The notes under the pieces: model-generated
The model's input: only the letters and a program-made list of their open reading frames with translations
What the model was told of the DNA's origin: nothing
The model's database searches: none
In this document: one piece after another, positions 1 to 6,288 of the stretch
Layout of the letters: each line of letters starts with the position of its first letter
Position numbering within the stretch: position 1 is the first letter of the stretch
Program-made: the position numbers and the translations under genes
Assembly (NCBI GenBank): GCA_002869465.1
Contig: PKSW01000038.1
Location: forward strand, 1-7,563
Source: Marinilabiliales bacterium
GTDB lineage: Bacteria > Bacteroidota > Bacteroidia > Bacteroidales > F082
Reading direction: 5' to 3'
DNA: 7,563 nt

Positions 1-12
1 AAATTTTTTCAT
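1..12 (-). CDS. Possible 5' end of a divergent gene (only four codons in window)
   Basis: On the minus strand the window ends with ATG AAA AAA TTT (Met-Lys-Lys-Phe), a very common start for an exported or membrane protein in Bacteroidota. The ATG lies at 12 to 10. Another minus-strand ATG 8 bases upstream runs into a stop at once, so it is not a competitor. The minus-strand leader contains TATATTAG, one mismatch from TAnnTTTG, but without a well-spaced TTG. Four codons cannot show a real gene; this is an inference from the start pattern and from the empty divergent gap to gldF. Confidence 0.25.
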
Positions 13-235
13 GTTTGCATTTTTGGTTATTATTCGCAGCTAATATAACATTTATTTAACATATAGATTTTTACATTTGAGAGCAAGATATGAACAGAGG
101 TTATTAACAATTCTTTTGATTCGATCCCTTGCCTGCTTGGTGTTTTACCGTCTGATCTCATGTCATATTTTATCGTACAATATTTCACCTGAAAAAGTGT
201 TATTTTTGCGACTCTTTTACTTAAACAACTGAAAA
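13..235. other. AT-rich intergenic leader upstream of gldF
   Basis: These 223 bases hold no credible gene on either strand; the ATG at 90 reaches a stop after five codons. Two plus-strand matches to the Bacteroidota -7 element TAnnTTTG are present: TACATTTG at 72-79 and TATTTTTG at 201-208. Only the second sits at a sensible distance from gldF. I see no clear terminator hairpin or riboswitch-like structure. Confidence 0.6.
201..208 (+). promoter_or_regulatory. Candidate -7 promoter element for the gldF operon
   Basis: TATTTTTG fits the Bacteroidota -7 consensus TAnnTTTG exactly and lies 27 bases before the gldF ATG, giving a short leader of roughly 20 bases. The -33 part is weak: no TTG lies 19-21 bases upstream. 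The motif is short and AT-rich, so a chance match is possible. Confidence 0.4.
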
Positions 236-967
236 ATGTTTGCGTTATATTTAAAGGAAATCAGGAGTTTTTTAAGTTCATTAATCGGGTACATAGTTAT
301 TATTGTATTTCTGGTTGTTGTAGGGTTATTTCTTTGGGTTTTTCCAACTGATTTTAATATTCTTGACTATGGTTATGCCAATGTTGACGGATTGTTCATA
401 ATAGCCCCATTTGTATTCCTGTTTCTCGTGCCTGCGGTTACTATGCGTTCATTTTCAGAAGAGCAAAAATCAGGAACCATGGAATTACTTTTTACCAGGC
501 CGTTAACTGACATGCAGATTATATCAGCCAAGTACCTGGCCGGATTAACCCTGATTATTTTTTCAGTTATTCCAACGATCATTTTTTTTATTTCAGTCTG
601 GTATTTGGGATTGCCACAGGGAAATATTGACGTGGGTGGTTTCTGGGGTTCCTTTATTGGCCTTCTATTGCTGGGGGCTACTTTTGTAAGTATTGGTATT
701 TTTTCATCTTCTTTAACTGATAATCAGGTTGTATCTTTCATTCTTTCTATTGCGATAAGTGCCTTTTTATACCTGGGATTTGAATTTATTTATTCATTGG
801 AAATGTTCGGAAGTTTTGATCTTTTAATACGTTCGATGGGTATTAGCGCACATTATAGTGCAGTAAGCAAAGGAGTGATTGATACACGCGATCTGGTATA
901 TTTTGCCAGTATAATTATGCTGTTCTTATTTCTCACAAAACTATCATTGGCAAAAAGAAAGTGGTAA
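236..967 (+). CDS. gldF: GldF, ABC transporter permease of the Gld type
   Basis: This is an integral membrane subunit of the GldA-GldF-GldG ABC transporter, first found through gliding motility in Flavobacterium but also widespread in non-gliding Bacteroidota. The 243 residues match the usual length of about 240. Six hydrophobic segments are visible at about 15-35, 52-70, 100-122, 137-158, 164-188 and 219-236. The conserved region after TM2 (residues 66-90) has the permease pattern with MRSFSEE, KSGTMELL and TRPL, followed by the coupling-type stretch leading to AKYL. The C-terminal region has the family pattern SAHYSAVSKGVIDTRDLVYF (204-223). An in-frame TGA at 230-232 fixes the start at this ATG or later. 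No Shine-Dalgarno site is present; the leader is A-rich, as is usual in this phylum. The stop is followed after 10 bases by gldG. The transported substrate is unknown. Confidence 0.93.
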   Translation: MFALYLKEIRSFLSSLIGYIVIIVFLVVVGLFLWVFPTDFNILDYGYANVDGLFIIAPFVFLFLVPAVTMRSFSEEQKSGTMELLFTRPLTDMQIISAKYLAGLTLIIFSVIPTIIFFISVWYLGLPQGNIDVGGFWGSFIGLLLLGATFVSIGIFSSSLTDNQVVSFILSIAISAFLYLGFEFIYSLEMFGSFDLLIRSMGISAHYSAVSKGVIDTRDLVYFASIIMLFLFLTKLSLAKRKW

Positions 968-977
968 TTGAAAGCAT

Positions 978-2720
978 ATGAAAAAAGAGAAAACAAATAC
1001 GCCGTATAAGTATTTCGGAAGTTTTATCATTGCCCTGATTATTATTGTCATTGCAAATGTTATTAGCTCAAGGGTATACACACGATTCGATCTGACTGCT
1101 GAAAAAAGATATACACTTTCTCCTGCAACTAAGGATTTATTGAAGAACCTCGATGATATTGTATATTTCAAGGTATATCTCGAAGGAGAATTTCCGGCAG
1201 GATTCAAAAGGTTGAAAAGGGCTACCAAGGAATTGTTGGATGAGTTCAGGGCTTATAATAAGAACATACAATATGAGTTTATTAATCCTTCTGAAAGTGA
1301 AGATGTTGAAGAGCGGAATGCTACCTACCAGTTGCTGATGGAGCAGGGATTAAATCCAACCAATCTGCAGGTAAAGACCAAAACTGGAATGGACCAGCAG
1401 GTAATTTTTCCGGGAGTTATTGCCACCTATCGAAATCGTGAATTACCAATTGAACTGCTCAATGCGCAGATGAATGTTCCCCCGGAAGCTGTGCTAAATA
1501 ATTCAATTCAGAACTTGGAATTTAAATTTGCCAATGTAATTAATAAACTCAGCAAAAAGGTAAAACCAAAAGTAGCATTTATTGAGGGTCATGGTGAATT
1601 GAGCCTGGATGAAACTTATGATATTACCCTGGCATTGCAGGAAGATTATAATGTTGAAAGATTCCGTTTGGATGAGAATATTAATGCCCTTGTTAACAGA
1701 AATTTGATTGATTCAGCTACTTCAGCTTATCAGATCCAGCCTAAATATGAAGCCATTATCATAGCAAAACCGGACTCCGCCTTTTCATCTAAAGACAAAT
1801 TCATTATTGACCAATACATTATGTATGGGGGTAAAGTTATGTGGTTAATCGATCCGGTGCTTACTTCAATGGACAGTATTCAAACGGCTGAGTCGACGGT
1901 AGCTATTGAAAATGCAATGGAACTAAAGGATCAGCTATTCACCTATGGTATAAAACTAAGCGCCAACCTGGTGATGGATTTGAATGCTTTGCCTATTCCA
2001 ATACGCACCGGTCAAATGGGAAACCAGCCTCAGATTGACTTCTTTCCATGGTATTATTTTCCAGTTGTAACGCCAATTTCCGATCATCCTATCGTCAGAA
2101 ATCTGAATGCGATTAAAACACAATTTGTGAGTAGCCTTGATACTGCAAGGGTTCGAAATGTAAAAAAGACAGTATTGCTTCAAAGCTCACCATATTCACG
2201 TACTATTGGTGTTCCTGCCATGATCAGTTTGTCACTCATCCGTCAGACAACTGATGAGAGATTATACCAGGAACCTCCACAACCAATCGCCATACTGTTA
2301 GAAGGAGTATTTGAATCGCATTACAAAAACCGCGTACCACCCTCGTTAATGGAAGCCAAAGAAATTGGATTTAAAGATTTTAGTAATCATACAAGTATGA
2401 TCGTAGTGTCGGACGGCGATATCATAAAAAATCAATTCCATATTCCAAACGGATATCCTCTGCCCCTCGGTTATGACCAGTTTACCCGTGAAACATTCGG
2501 GAATAAAGAATTTATTTTAAATGCTTTGAATTATTTAACCGATGGTCCCGGATTGATATCCATACGCTCAAGGGAATTGAAATTGCGATTGCTCGATAAA
2601 ACAAAAATAAATAATCAGCGGCTTGTTTGGCAAATAATAAATGTGACAACTCCGATATTGATTGTGCTTCTCACAGGAGTGCTTTTGATTTGGTTGAGAA
2701 AAAGAAAGTACACACGTTAA
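978..2720 (+). CDS. gldG: GldG, membrane-anchored auxiliary protein of the GldAFG ABC transporter
   Basis: GldG partners GldF and probably supplies the large extracytoplasmic part of the transporter. Its 580 residues are close to the normal family length. A TM segment at 12-31 is followed by the hallmark RFDLTAEKRYTLSPAT (36-51), then the long ABC-transporter auxiliary domain. Within it FIEGHGE (201-207), the hydrophobic strand ending MWLIDPV (288-294), VVSDGDIIKNQ (476-486) and FILNALNYLTDG (512-523) are recognisable landmarks. A second TM at about 553-574 is followed by the positive tail RKRKYTR, which predicts a cytoplasmic C-terminus and a periplasmic body. An in-frame TGA at 969-971 limits upstream extension. 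The 10-base gaps on both sides indicate one transcript with gldF and the downstream gene. The role in gliding is established for Flavobacterium; here it is only a family assignment, and this organism need not glide. Confidence 0.93.
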   Translation: MKKEKTNTPYKYFGSFIIALIIIVIANVISSRVYTRFDLTAEKRYTLSPATKDLLKNLDDIVYFKVYLEGEFPAGFKRLKRATKELLDEFRAYNKNIQYEFINPSESEDVEERNATYQLLMEQGLNPTNLQVKTKTGMDQQVIFPGVIATYRNRELPIELLNAQMNVPPEAVLNNSIQNLEFKFANVINKLSKKVKPKVAFIEGHGELSLDETYDITLALQEDYNVERFRLDENINALVNRNLIDSATSAYQIQPKYEAIIIAKPDSAFSSKDKFIIDQYIMYGGKVMWLIDPVLTSMDSIQTAESTVAIENAMELKDQLFTYGIKLSANLVMDLNALPIPIRTGQMGNQPQIDFFPWYYFPVVTPISDHPIVRNLNAIKTQFVSSLDTARVRNVKKTVLLQSSPYSRTIGVPAMISLSLIRQTTDERLYQEPPQPIAILLEGVFESHYKNRVPPSLMEAKEIGFKDFSNHTSMIVVSDGDIIKNQFHIPNGYPLPLGYDQFTRETFGNKEFILNALNYLTDGPGLISIRSRELKLRLLDKTKINNQRLVWQIINVTTPILIVLLTGVLLIWLRKRKYTR

Positions 2721-2730
2721 CTGAATATAC

Positions 2731-3786
2731 ATGAGGAAAAATAAAATCATCATATTAATTATTTCATTAATTGTTGCCATAATAGTTATCTCATTGGTTA
2801 GCAATCGTTATAGTACGCTGAAAGAAAAAGAAACTGATTTTGCAGTAAGAGATACTGCTTCGGTTACAAAGGTATTTATTGCAGATAAAAAAGAGAACAG
2901 TGTTTTGCTTGAACGAATCACATCAGGATGGACACTTAATGATCAATTTGTTGCGAATACAAAAGTTGTCGACTTTTTATTGAGTACCATGAAACGATTA
3001 AGGGTAAAAGCACCAGTACCATTATCTATACGAACTGGTGTGATTTCGAGATTAGCAAGTAACGGAATTAAAGTTGAAGTTTATCAGGAAGTGTATCGCA
3101 TCAACTTGTTTAATCGGTACAAATTTTTTAAACACGAGAAGCTGACAAAAGTATTTTATGTGGGCGATGCAACGCAGGATAACATGGGTACTTATATGCT
3201 GATAGAAGATGCCGACAATCCCTACATAGTTTTTATCCCTGGGTTCAGGGGATTTCTTTTCTCAAGATTTTCACCCAAACCTGACGACTGGAAAAGCCAT
3301 GTTGTTTTTAATACCAAACTTGCCGATATAAAAAGTGTTGCTTTAAAATTCTATGAAGATCCGGAAAATAGTTTTAAAGTTGATATCGAGGATGCGCAAG
3401 GCAATTATAAAATGACAGCCATGCACTCGGGAGAAGTGCTGGAAAGTTATGATACGTTGAAGTTGCTTAATTTCCTGACTTCTTTCAGGGATTTACGATA
3501 TGAAACCAGAATGAATAACCTGATGACGCCCATGAAACTTGATTCGATCATAAACTCAACACCTGTTTATGAGTTAACGCTGGTTAACAGGTTCGATGAC
3601 ACAACTAAGGTGCCGATGTTCAAAAAGCACAGTATGCCCGAATCCATTGCAAATGCTTACGAAATGCTGGTTCCTGTTGATCACGATCGTTTTTATGGTT
3701 TGATTAATGACGGAAATGATTTTGTGTTGATGCAGTATTATGTATTCGACAAGGTGTTGTATCCTTTATCAGATTATAGGAATTAG
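2731..3786 (+). CDS. DUF4340-type membrane-anchored protein, third gene of the gldFG operon
   Basis: The 351-residue product begins with a Lys-rich tip and one hydrophobic segment (5-23) with no visible signal-peptidase site or lipobox. This suggests an inner-membrane anchor with a periplasmic body. The rest looks like the beta-rich repeats of DUF4340: residues about 37-180 with FYVGDATQDNMGTYML (142-157) and the DNPYIVFIPGFRGFLFSRF strand pair (162-180), then a second half ending in DRFYGLINDGNDFVLMQYYV (319-338). An in-frame TGA at 2722-2724 limits the start. It follows gldG by 10 bases, so it is probably a companion of the GldFG transporter. DUF4340 proteins are known to sit beside GldG-like transporter genes, but their biochemical function is not established. 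No catalytic motif is visible, and I infer a structural or substrate-handling role only from position. Confidence 0.82.
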   Translation: MRKNKIIILIISLIVAIIVISLVSNRYSTLKEKETDFAVRDTASVTKVFIADKKENSVLLERITSGWTLNDQFVANTKVVDFLLSTMKRLRVKAPVPLSIRTGVISRLASNGIKVEVYQEVYRINLFNRYKFFKHEKLTKVFYVGDATQDNMGTYMLIEDADNPYIVFIPGFRGFLFSRFSPKPDDWKSHVVFNTKLADIKSVALKFYEDPENSFKVDIEDAQGNYKMTAMHSGEVLESYDTLKLLNFLTSFRDLRYETRMNNLMTPMKLDSIINSTPVYELTLVNRFDDTTKVPMFKKHSMPESIANAYEMLVPVDHDRFYGLINDGNDFVLMQYYVFDKVLYPLSDYRN

Positions 3787-3800
3787 AAGTCTTACTGGTT

Positions 3801-3863
3801 TGCTGGTTGAAAAATGTAGCCTGTTAACGGAAGATTGCTGACTGAAGACTGCCGACTGAATAA
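3801..3863. repeat. Degenerate 7-base phased repeat tract, consensus TGNNGAC
   Basis: The 63 bases divide without any slip into nine heptamers, eight of which begin with TG. In order they are TGCTGGT, TGAAAAA, TGTAGCC, TGTTAAC, GGAAGAT, TGCTGAC, TGAAGAC, TGCCGAC and TGAATAA. Units 6 to 8 fit TGNNGAC exactly, while the outer units are decayed. The tract starts 14 bases after the stop of the DUF4340 gene. Just before it, CTGGTT occurs twice (3795-3800 and 3803-3808) with a different, 8-base offset. Heptamer-phased intergenic repeats are known from other bacteria such as cyanobacteria; function here is unknown. Confidence 0.6.
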
Positions 3864-3941
3864 GGGATTCAAATAGTAACTAATTCCTTTCCAATCAGGA
3901 AACGCAATTTTAAGATGCATCCAAAAAAAATTATGGTTTGT

Positions 3942-3963
3942 AAAAATGGAGGGGTTTACTCCA
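3942..3963 (-). terminator. Small terminator-like hairpin at the end of the FkbM gene
   Basis: Read on the minus strand, TGGAG (3963-3959) pairs with CTCCA (3951-3947) around a 7-base loop and is followed by five T (3946-3942). The stem is only five pairs. The TAA stop of the methyltransferase lies within the loop and the 5' arm is made of the last coding bases. It fits an intrinsic terminator for that gene, but weakly. Confidence 0.4.
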
Positions 3964-4684
3964 CAGGAGAAGCTACAAAGTAGTAATCTTTTCTGGTATT
4001 ATAAGTTTCGATAAACGCACTTTTACTTAAAAATAAGCCGTCTTTGAGGAAACTTTTTAGTTTATAAATTTGATAGCCGCATTCTACGGCAAGATATTGG
4101 TAAAATTGCTCAGGAGAAACCTTGTAAAAGTCGCTGGCTCCCAATCCAAATTCAAAAATAATGATGGGCTTTGATTTCTTGAGGGTATTATAAGCACCTT
4201 TCAATACTTTGAATTCAGCTCCTTCCACATCAATCTTAATAAGATCAACACGGTAATTTGCAGGCAGTGCATGGTCCAGTTTATCGGTTTTAACTTCGAT
4301 GAGTTCTATATCCGGGTTTTTACCATCATAATCCCTTTTTTTGATACCACTATAAGCGGGTGCATCAATCACATAGTTAAAAGTGATAACACCCGATTGG
4401 TCACTTAAAGCTATATTATGAATTGTAAGTTGCTTGGATTTAAATTTTTTCTTCAGGGCCTTGAAAAAACCCGGAATGGGCTCGAATGCAACATGCGTTC
4501 CCCCGGGGCTTCTTTTTATAAATTCCTGTAAAATTTCTCCTTTAAAGCAGCCAATATCAATGCAGTTTGAATCATAGCACAACACCTTGTCAAGGATGTC
4601 CATCGTTAACCTGTCGTATTTGATGTTTTTAGTGACATCAATGTGCAGGAATATTAATATGCGCCTTATAAATTCTTTCAACAT
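3956..4684 (-). CDS. FkbM-family SAM-dependent methyltransferase
   Basis: The 242-residue protein has the class I methyltransferase core of the FkbM family. The SAM-binding motif I is CIDIGCFKGEI (41-51), the acidic end of strand 2 is VAFEPIPG (65-72), and the family hallmark is DLIKIDVEGAEFKVLKGA (147-164), with a further strand PIIIFEFG (173-180). FkbM enzymes methylate hydroxyl groups on small molecules and often on sugars of lipopolysaccharide or other surface glycans; the acceptor here cannot be read from sequence. The N-terminus (about 1-15) is basic and hydrophobic, possibly a membrane-associating helix rather than a signal peptide. An in-frame TGA at 4688-4690 pins the start. It lies downstream of the gdhA terminator with its own -7 element, so it is probably monocistronic, and it converges on the gldFG operon. 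The AlgX-like gene further upstream fits a glycan-modification setting, by inference only. Confidence 0.88.
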   Translation of the reverse strand: MLKEFIRRILIFLHIDVTKNIKYDRLTMDILDKVLCYDSNCIDIGCFKGEILQEFIKRSPGGTHVAFEPIPGFFKALKKKFKSKQLTIHNIALSDQSGVITFNYVIDAPAYSGIKKRDYDGKNPDIELIEVKTDKLDHALPANYRVDLIKIDVEGAEFKVLKGAYNTLKKSKPIIIFEFGLGASDFYKVSPEQFYQYLAVECGYQIYKLKSFLKDGLFLSKSAFIETYNTRKDYYFVASPVE

Positions 4685-4729
4685 GGATCAGCTTTTTCGC
4701 AAAGAATGCCAGGTCAGGTTTTGAGCACG

Positions 4730-4737
4730 CAAACATA
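4730..4737 (-). promoter_or_regulatory. Candidate -7 promoter element for the FkbM methyltransferase gene
   Basis: On the minus strand TATGTTTG matches TAnnTTTG exactly, 45 bases upstream of the methyltransferase ATG. It starts just behind the T-run of the gdhA terminator. The expected -33 TTG would fall inside the terminator hairpin, where only CTG is found, so the -33 part is poor. Confidence 0.45.
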
Positions 4738-4738
4738 C

Positions 4739-4770
4739 AAAAAAAAGACACCTTTTCAGGTGCCTTTTTT
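4739..4770 (-). terminator. Intrinsic terminator of gdhA (symmetric, potentially bidirectional)
   Basis: A strong hairpin is visible. CACC (4749-4752) pairs with GGTG (4759-4762) around a six-base loop; after one A/C mismatch the stem continues with G4747-C4764 and six A-T pairs. On the minus strand the exit side is a run of eight T (4746-4739). It begins 19 bases after the gdhA stop. The A-run and T-run on both flanks make it symmetric, but no plus-strand gene ends close by. Confidence 0.9.
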
Positions 4771-4789
4771 AATTGCAAGCAGAGAATTT

Positions 4790-6139
4790 TTATACAACGC
4801 CCTGTGCGAGCATTGAATCGGCAACTTTAACGAAGCCGCCAATATTGGCACCTTTTACATAATCAATATAATCGCCCTCTTTACCCCATTTCACACAGGT
4901 AGAGTGGATATCTTTCATGATCTGATGCAAACGTGCGTCAACTTCTTCACGAGTCCAGCTCAAGCGTAATGAGTTCTGGCTCATTTCGAGGCCTGAAACA
5001 GCAACACCACCGGCATTGGCAGCTTTTCCAAGTCCATAAAGGATTTTTGCATTCTGATATACCTCGATGGCTTCAGGTGATGAAGGCATATTGGCACCCT
5101 CAGAAACAACGAAACAACCATTGGCGATCAATGCTTTGGCTTCTTCCTCGTTTACCTCATTTTGGGTAGCACAAGGCATGGCTACGTCGCATTTAATATG
5201 CCATGGGCGTTTGCCTTCGTGGTATTCAGCACCATATTTGTCAGCGTATTCTTTGATGCGTCCTCTTCGTACGTTCTTTAATTCCATCACATAAGCCAGT
5301 TTGTCGGCATCAATTCCTTCTGGGTCATATATAAATCCTGATGAGTCGGAAAGTGTTACGCATTTTGCACCAAATTCGGTAGCTTTCTCAACGGCATACT
5401 GGGCCACGTTACCGGAACCTGAAACGGTACAAATTTTACCTTTCATGCTGTCGCCACGGGTTTTTAACATTTCTTCTGCAAAATAAACGGTACCATATCC
5501 GGTAGCTTCAGGACGGATCAATGAGCCACCCCATTCGCGGCCTTTTCCAGTTAATACACCCACAAATTCGTTGCGTAGTCTTTTGTACTGACCAAACAGG
5601 AACCCGATTTCACGGCCACCAACGCCAATATCACCGGCAGGAACGTCAGTATTTGCGCCAATATGACGGAATAATTCGCTCATGAAACTCTGGCAAAAAC
5701 GCATCACTTCATTATCTGATTTTCCTTTGGGATCAAAGTCAGAACCTCCTTTACCTCCGCCCATAGGCAGGGTTGTTAGTGAGTTTTTAAATACCTGCTC
5801 AAAAGCGAGGAATTTTAAAATACCGAGGTTTACTGTGGGGTGGAAGCGAAGGCCGCCTTTGTAAGGTCCGATCGCGCTGTTCATTTCGATTCTGAATCCA
5901 CGATTCACCTGCACATCACCTCTGTCATCCAGCCATGGAACACGGAACAACATGACCCTTTCAGGTTCTACGATGCGCTCCAGTATCTTTGCTTCTTTAT
6001 ACTGTGGGTTTTCCTCAATAAAAGGAATAATCGTTTCTACCACTTCGTGCACAGCCTGATGAAATTCAACTTCACTTGGATTTTTGGCAATGACCTTAGC
6101 CATAAAGTCATTTACTTTTTGTTCATATACATTCGACAT
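4790..6139 (-). CDS. gdhA: Glutamate dehydrogenase, hexameric, probably NADP-dependent
   Basis: The cytosolic enzyme interconverts 2-oxoglutarate plus ammonium and L-glutamate, usually in the assimilatory direction for the NADP type. Its 449 residues match the small hexameric class (about 447-450). The substrate domain carries GPYKGGLRFHP (91-101), FKNSLTTLPMGGGKGG (117-132) and PAGDIGVGG (167-175). Lys94, Lys118, Lys130 and Asp170 sit where the Clostridium symbiosum enzyme has Lys89, Lys113, Lys125 and catalytic Asp165. The nucleotide fold has SGSGNVA (240-246), and the strand-2 end is SDSSG (264-268), as in NADP-type enzymes such as that of E. coli, rather than the Gly-Pro of the NAD-type clostridial enzyme; cofactor choice is therefore inferred. 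NAGGVAVSG (375-383) is also conserved. All key residues are intact. An in-frame TGA at 6143-6145 fixes the start. The leader is A-rich without a Shine-Dalgarno site. A strong terminator follows, so it looks monocistronic. Its base composition appears less AT-rich than its neighbours, as expected for a highly expressed gene. Confidence 0.97.
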   Translation of the reverse strand: MSNVYEQKVNDFMAKVIAKNPSEVEFHQAVHEVVETIIPFIEENPQYKEAKILERIVEPERVMLFRVPWLDDRGDVQVNRGFRIEMNSAIGPYKGGLRFHPTVNLGILKFLAFEQVFKNSLTTLPMGGGKGGSDFDPKGKSDNEVMRFCQSFMSELFRHIGANTDVPAGDIGVGGREIGFLFGQYKRLRNEFVGVLTGKGREWGGSLIRPEATGYGTVYFAEEMLKTRGDSMKGKICTVSGSGNVAQYAVEKATEFGAKCVTLSDSSGFIYDPEGIDADKLAYVMELKNVRRGRIKEYADKYGAEYHEGKRPWHIKCDVAMPCATQNEVNEEEAKALIANGCFVVSEGANMPSSPEAIEVYQNAKILYGLGKAANAGGVAVSGLEMSQNSLRLSWTREEVDARLHQIMKDIHSTCVKWGKEGDYIDYVKGANIGGFVKVADSMLAQGVV

Positions 6140-6165
6140 TTTTCAAAGATTTAATTAAAATATTT

Positions 6166-6178
6166 TTGTTTAAAACAA
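6166..6178. promoter_or_regulatory. Palindrome upstream of gdhA, possible operator
   Basis: TTGTTT and AAACAA form a perfect six-base inverted repeat around one central base, 26 bases before the gdhA ATG. A second palindrome, TTTAATTAAA, lies at 6150-6159. The position suits a regulator site or part of the promoter, but the region is very AT-rich and chance is a serious alternative. I could not find a convincing TTG plus TAnnTTTG pair for gdhA; the nearest is TTG followed after 21 bases by TATTTTAA, with two mismatches. Confidence 0.25.
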
Positions 6179-6237
6179 CATATCAATATTACTGAAAAAT
6201 ATGTGCAGTATTGTTCTAAATAAGGGGTTTTGCGGGT

Positions 6238-6260
6238 ATTCCTTATAAAATTAAGGGAAT
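6238..6260 (-). terminator. Hairpin between the AlgX-like gene and gdhA, possible weak terminator
   Basis: ATTCCTTA (6238-6245) can pair with TAAGGGAAT (6252-6260) around a six-base loop, with one bulged G. It lies 28 bases after the stop of the AlgX-like gene. No T-run follows on the minus strand, so it is not a canonical intrinsic terminator. It might act as a 3' stabilising hairpin or be incidental. Confidence 0.25.
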
Positions 6261-6288
6261 TACGTAGGGAATCAAATTATGTAATTAA

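Noticed and set aside
72..79. TACATTTG as the main promoter of gldF
   Set aside because: It fits TAnnTTTG but lies over 150 bases from the gene and has no TTG at the right spacing; the copy at 201-208 is better placed.
944..2804. Minus-strand open frames of 75-94 codons overlapping gldF, gldG and the DUF4340 gene
   Set aside because: All are antisense to well-supported genes and have no family resemblance or start context of their own.
3801..3863. CRISPR array
   Set aside because: The units are seven-base direct repeats without spacers, far from the repeat-spacer layout of CRISPR, and no cas gene is present.
3888..3902. TTTCC/GGAAA hairpin as terminator of the gldFG operon
   Set aside because: The stem is only five weak pairs, over 100 bases beyond the last gene, and the following T-run is short and interrupted.
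4933..6154. Several plus-strand open frames of 60-104 codons across the gdhA gene
   Set aside because: They lie antisense to a fully conserved glutamate dehydrogenase and show no recognisable protein features, so they are shadows of its codon pattern.
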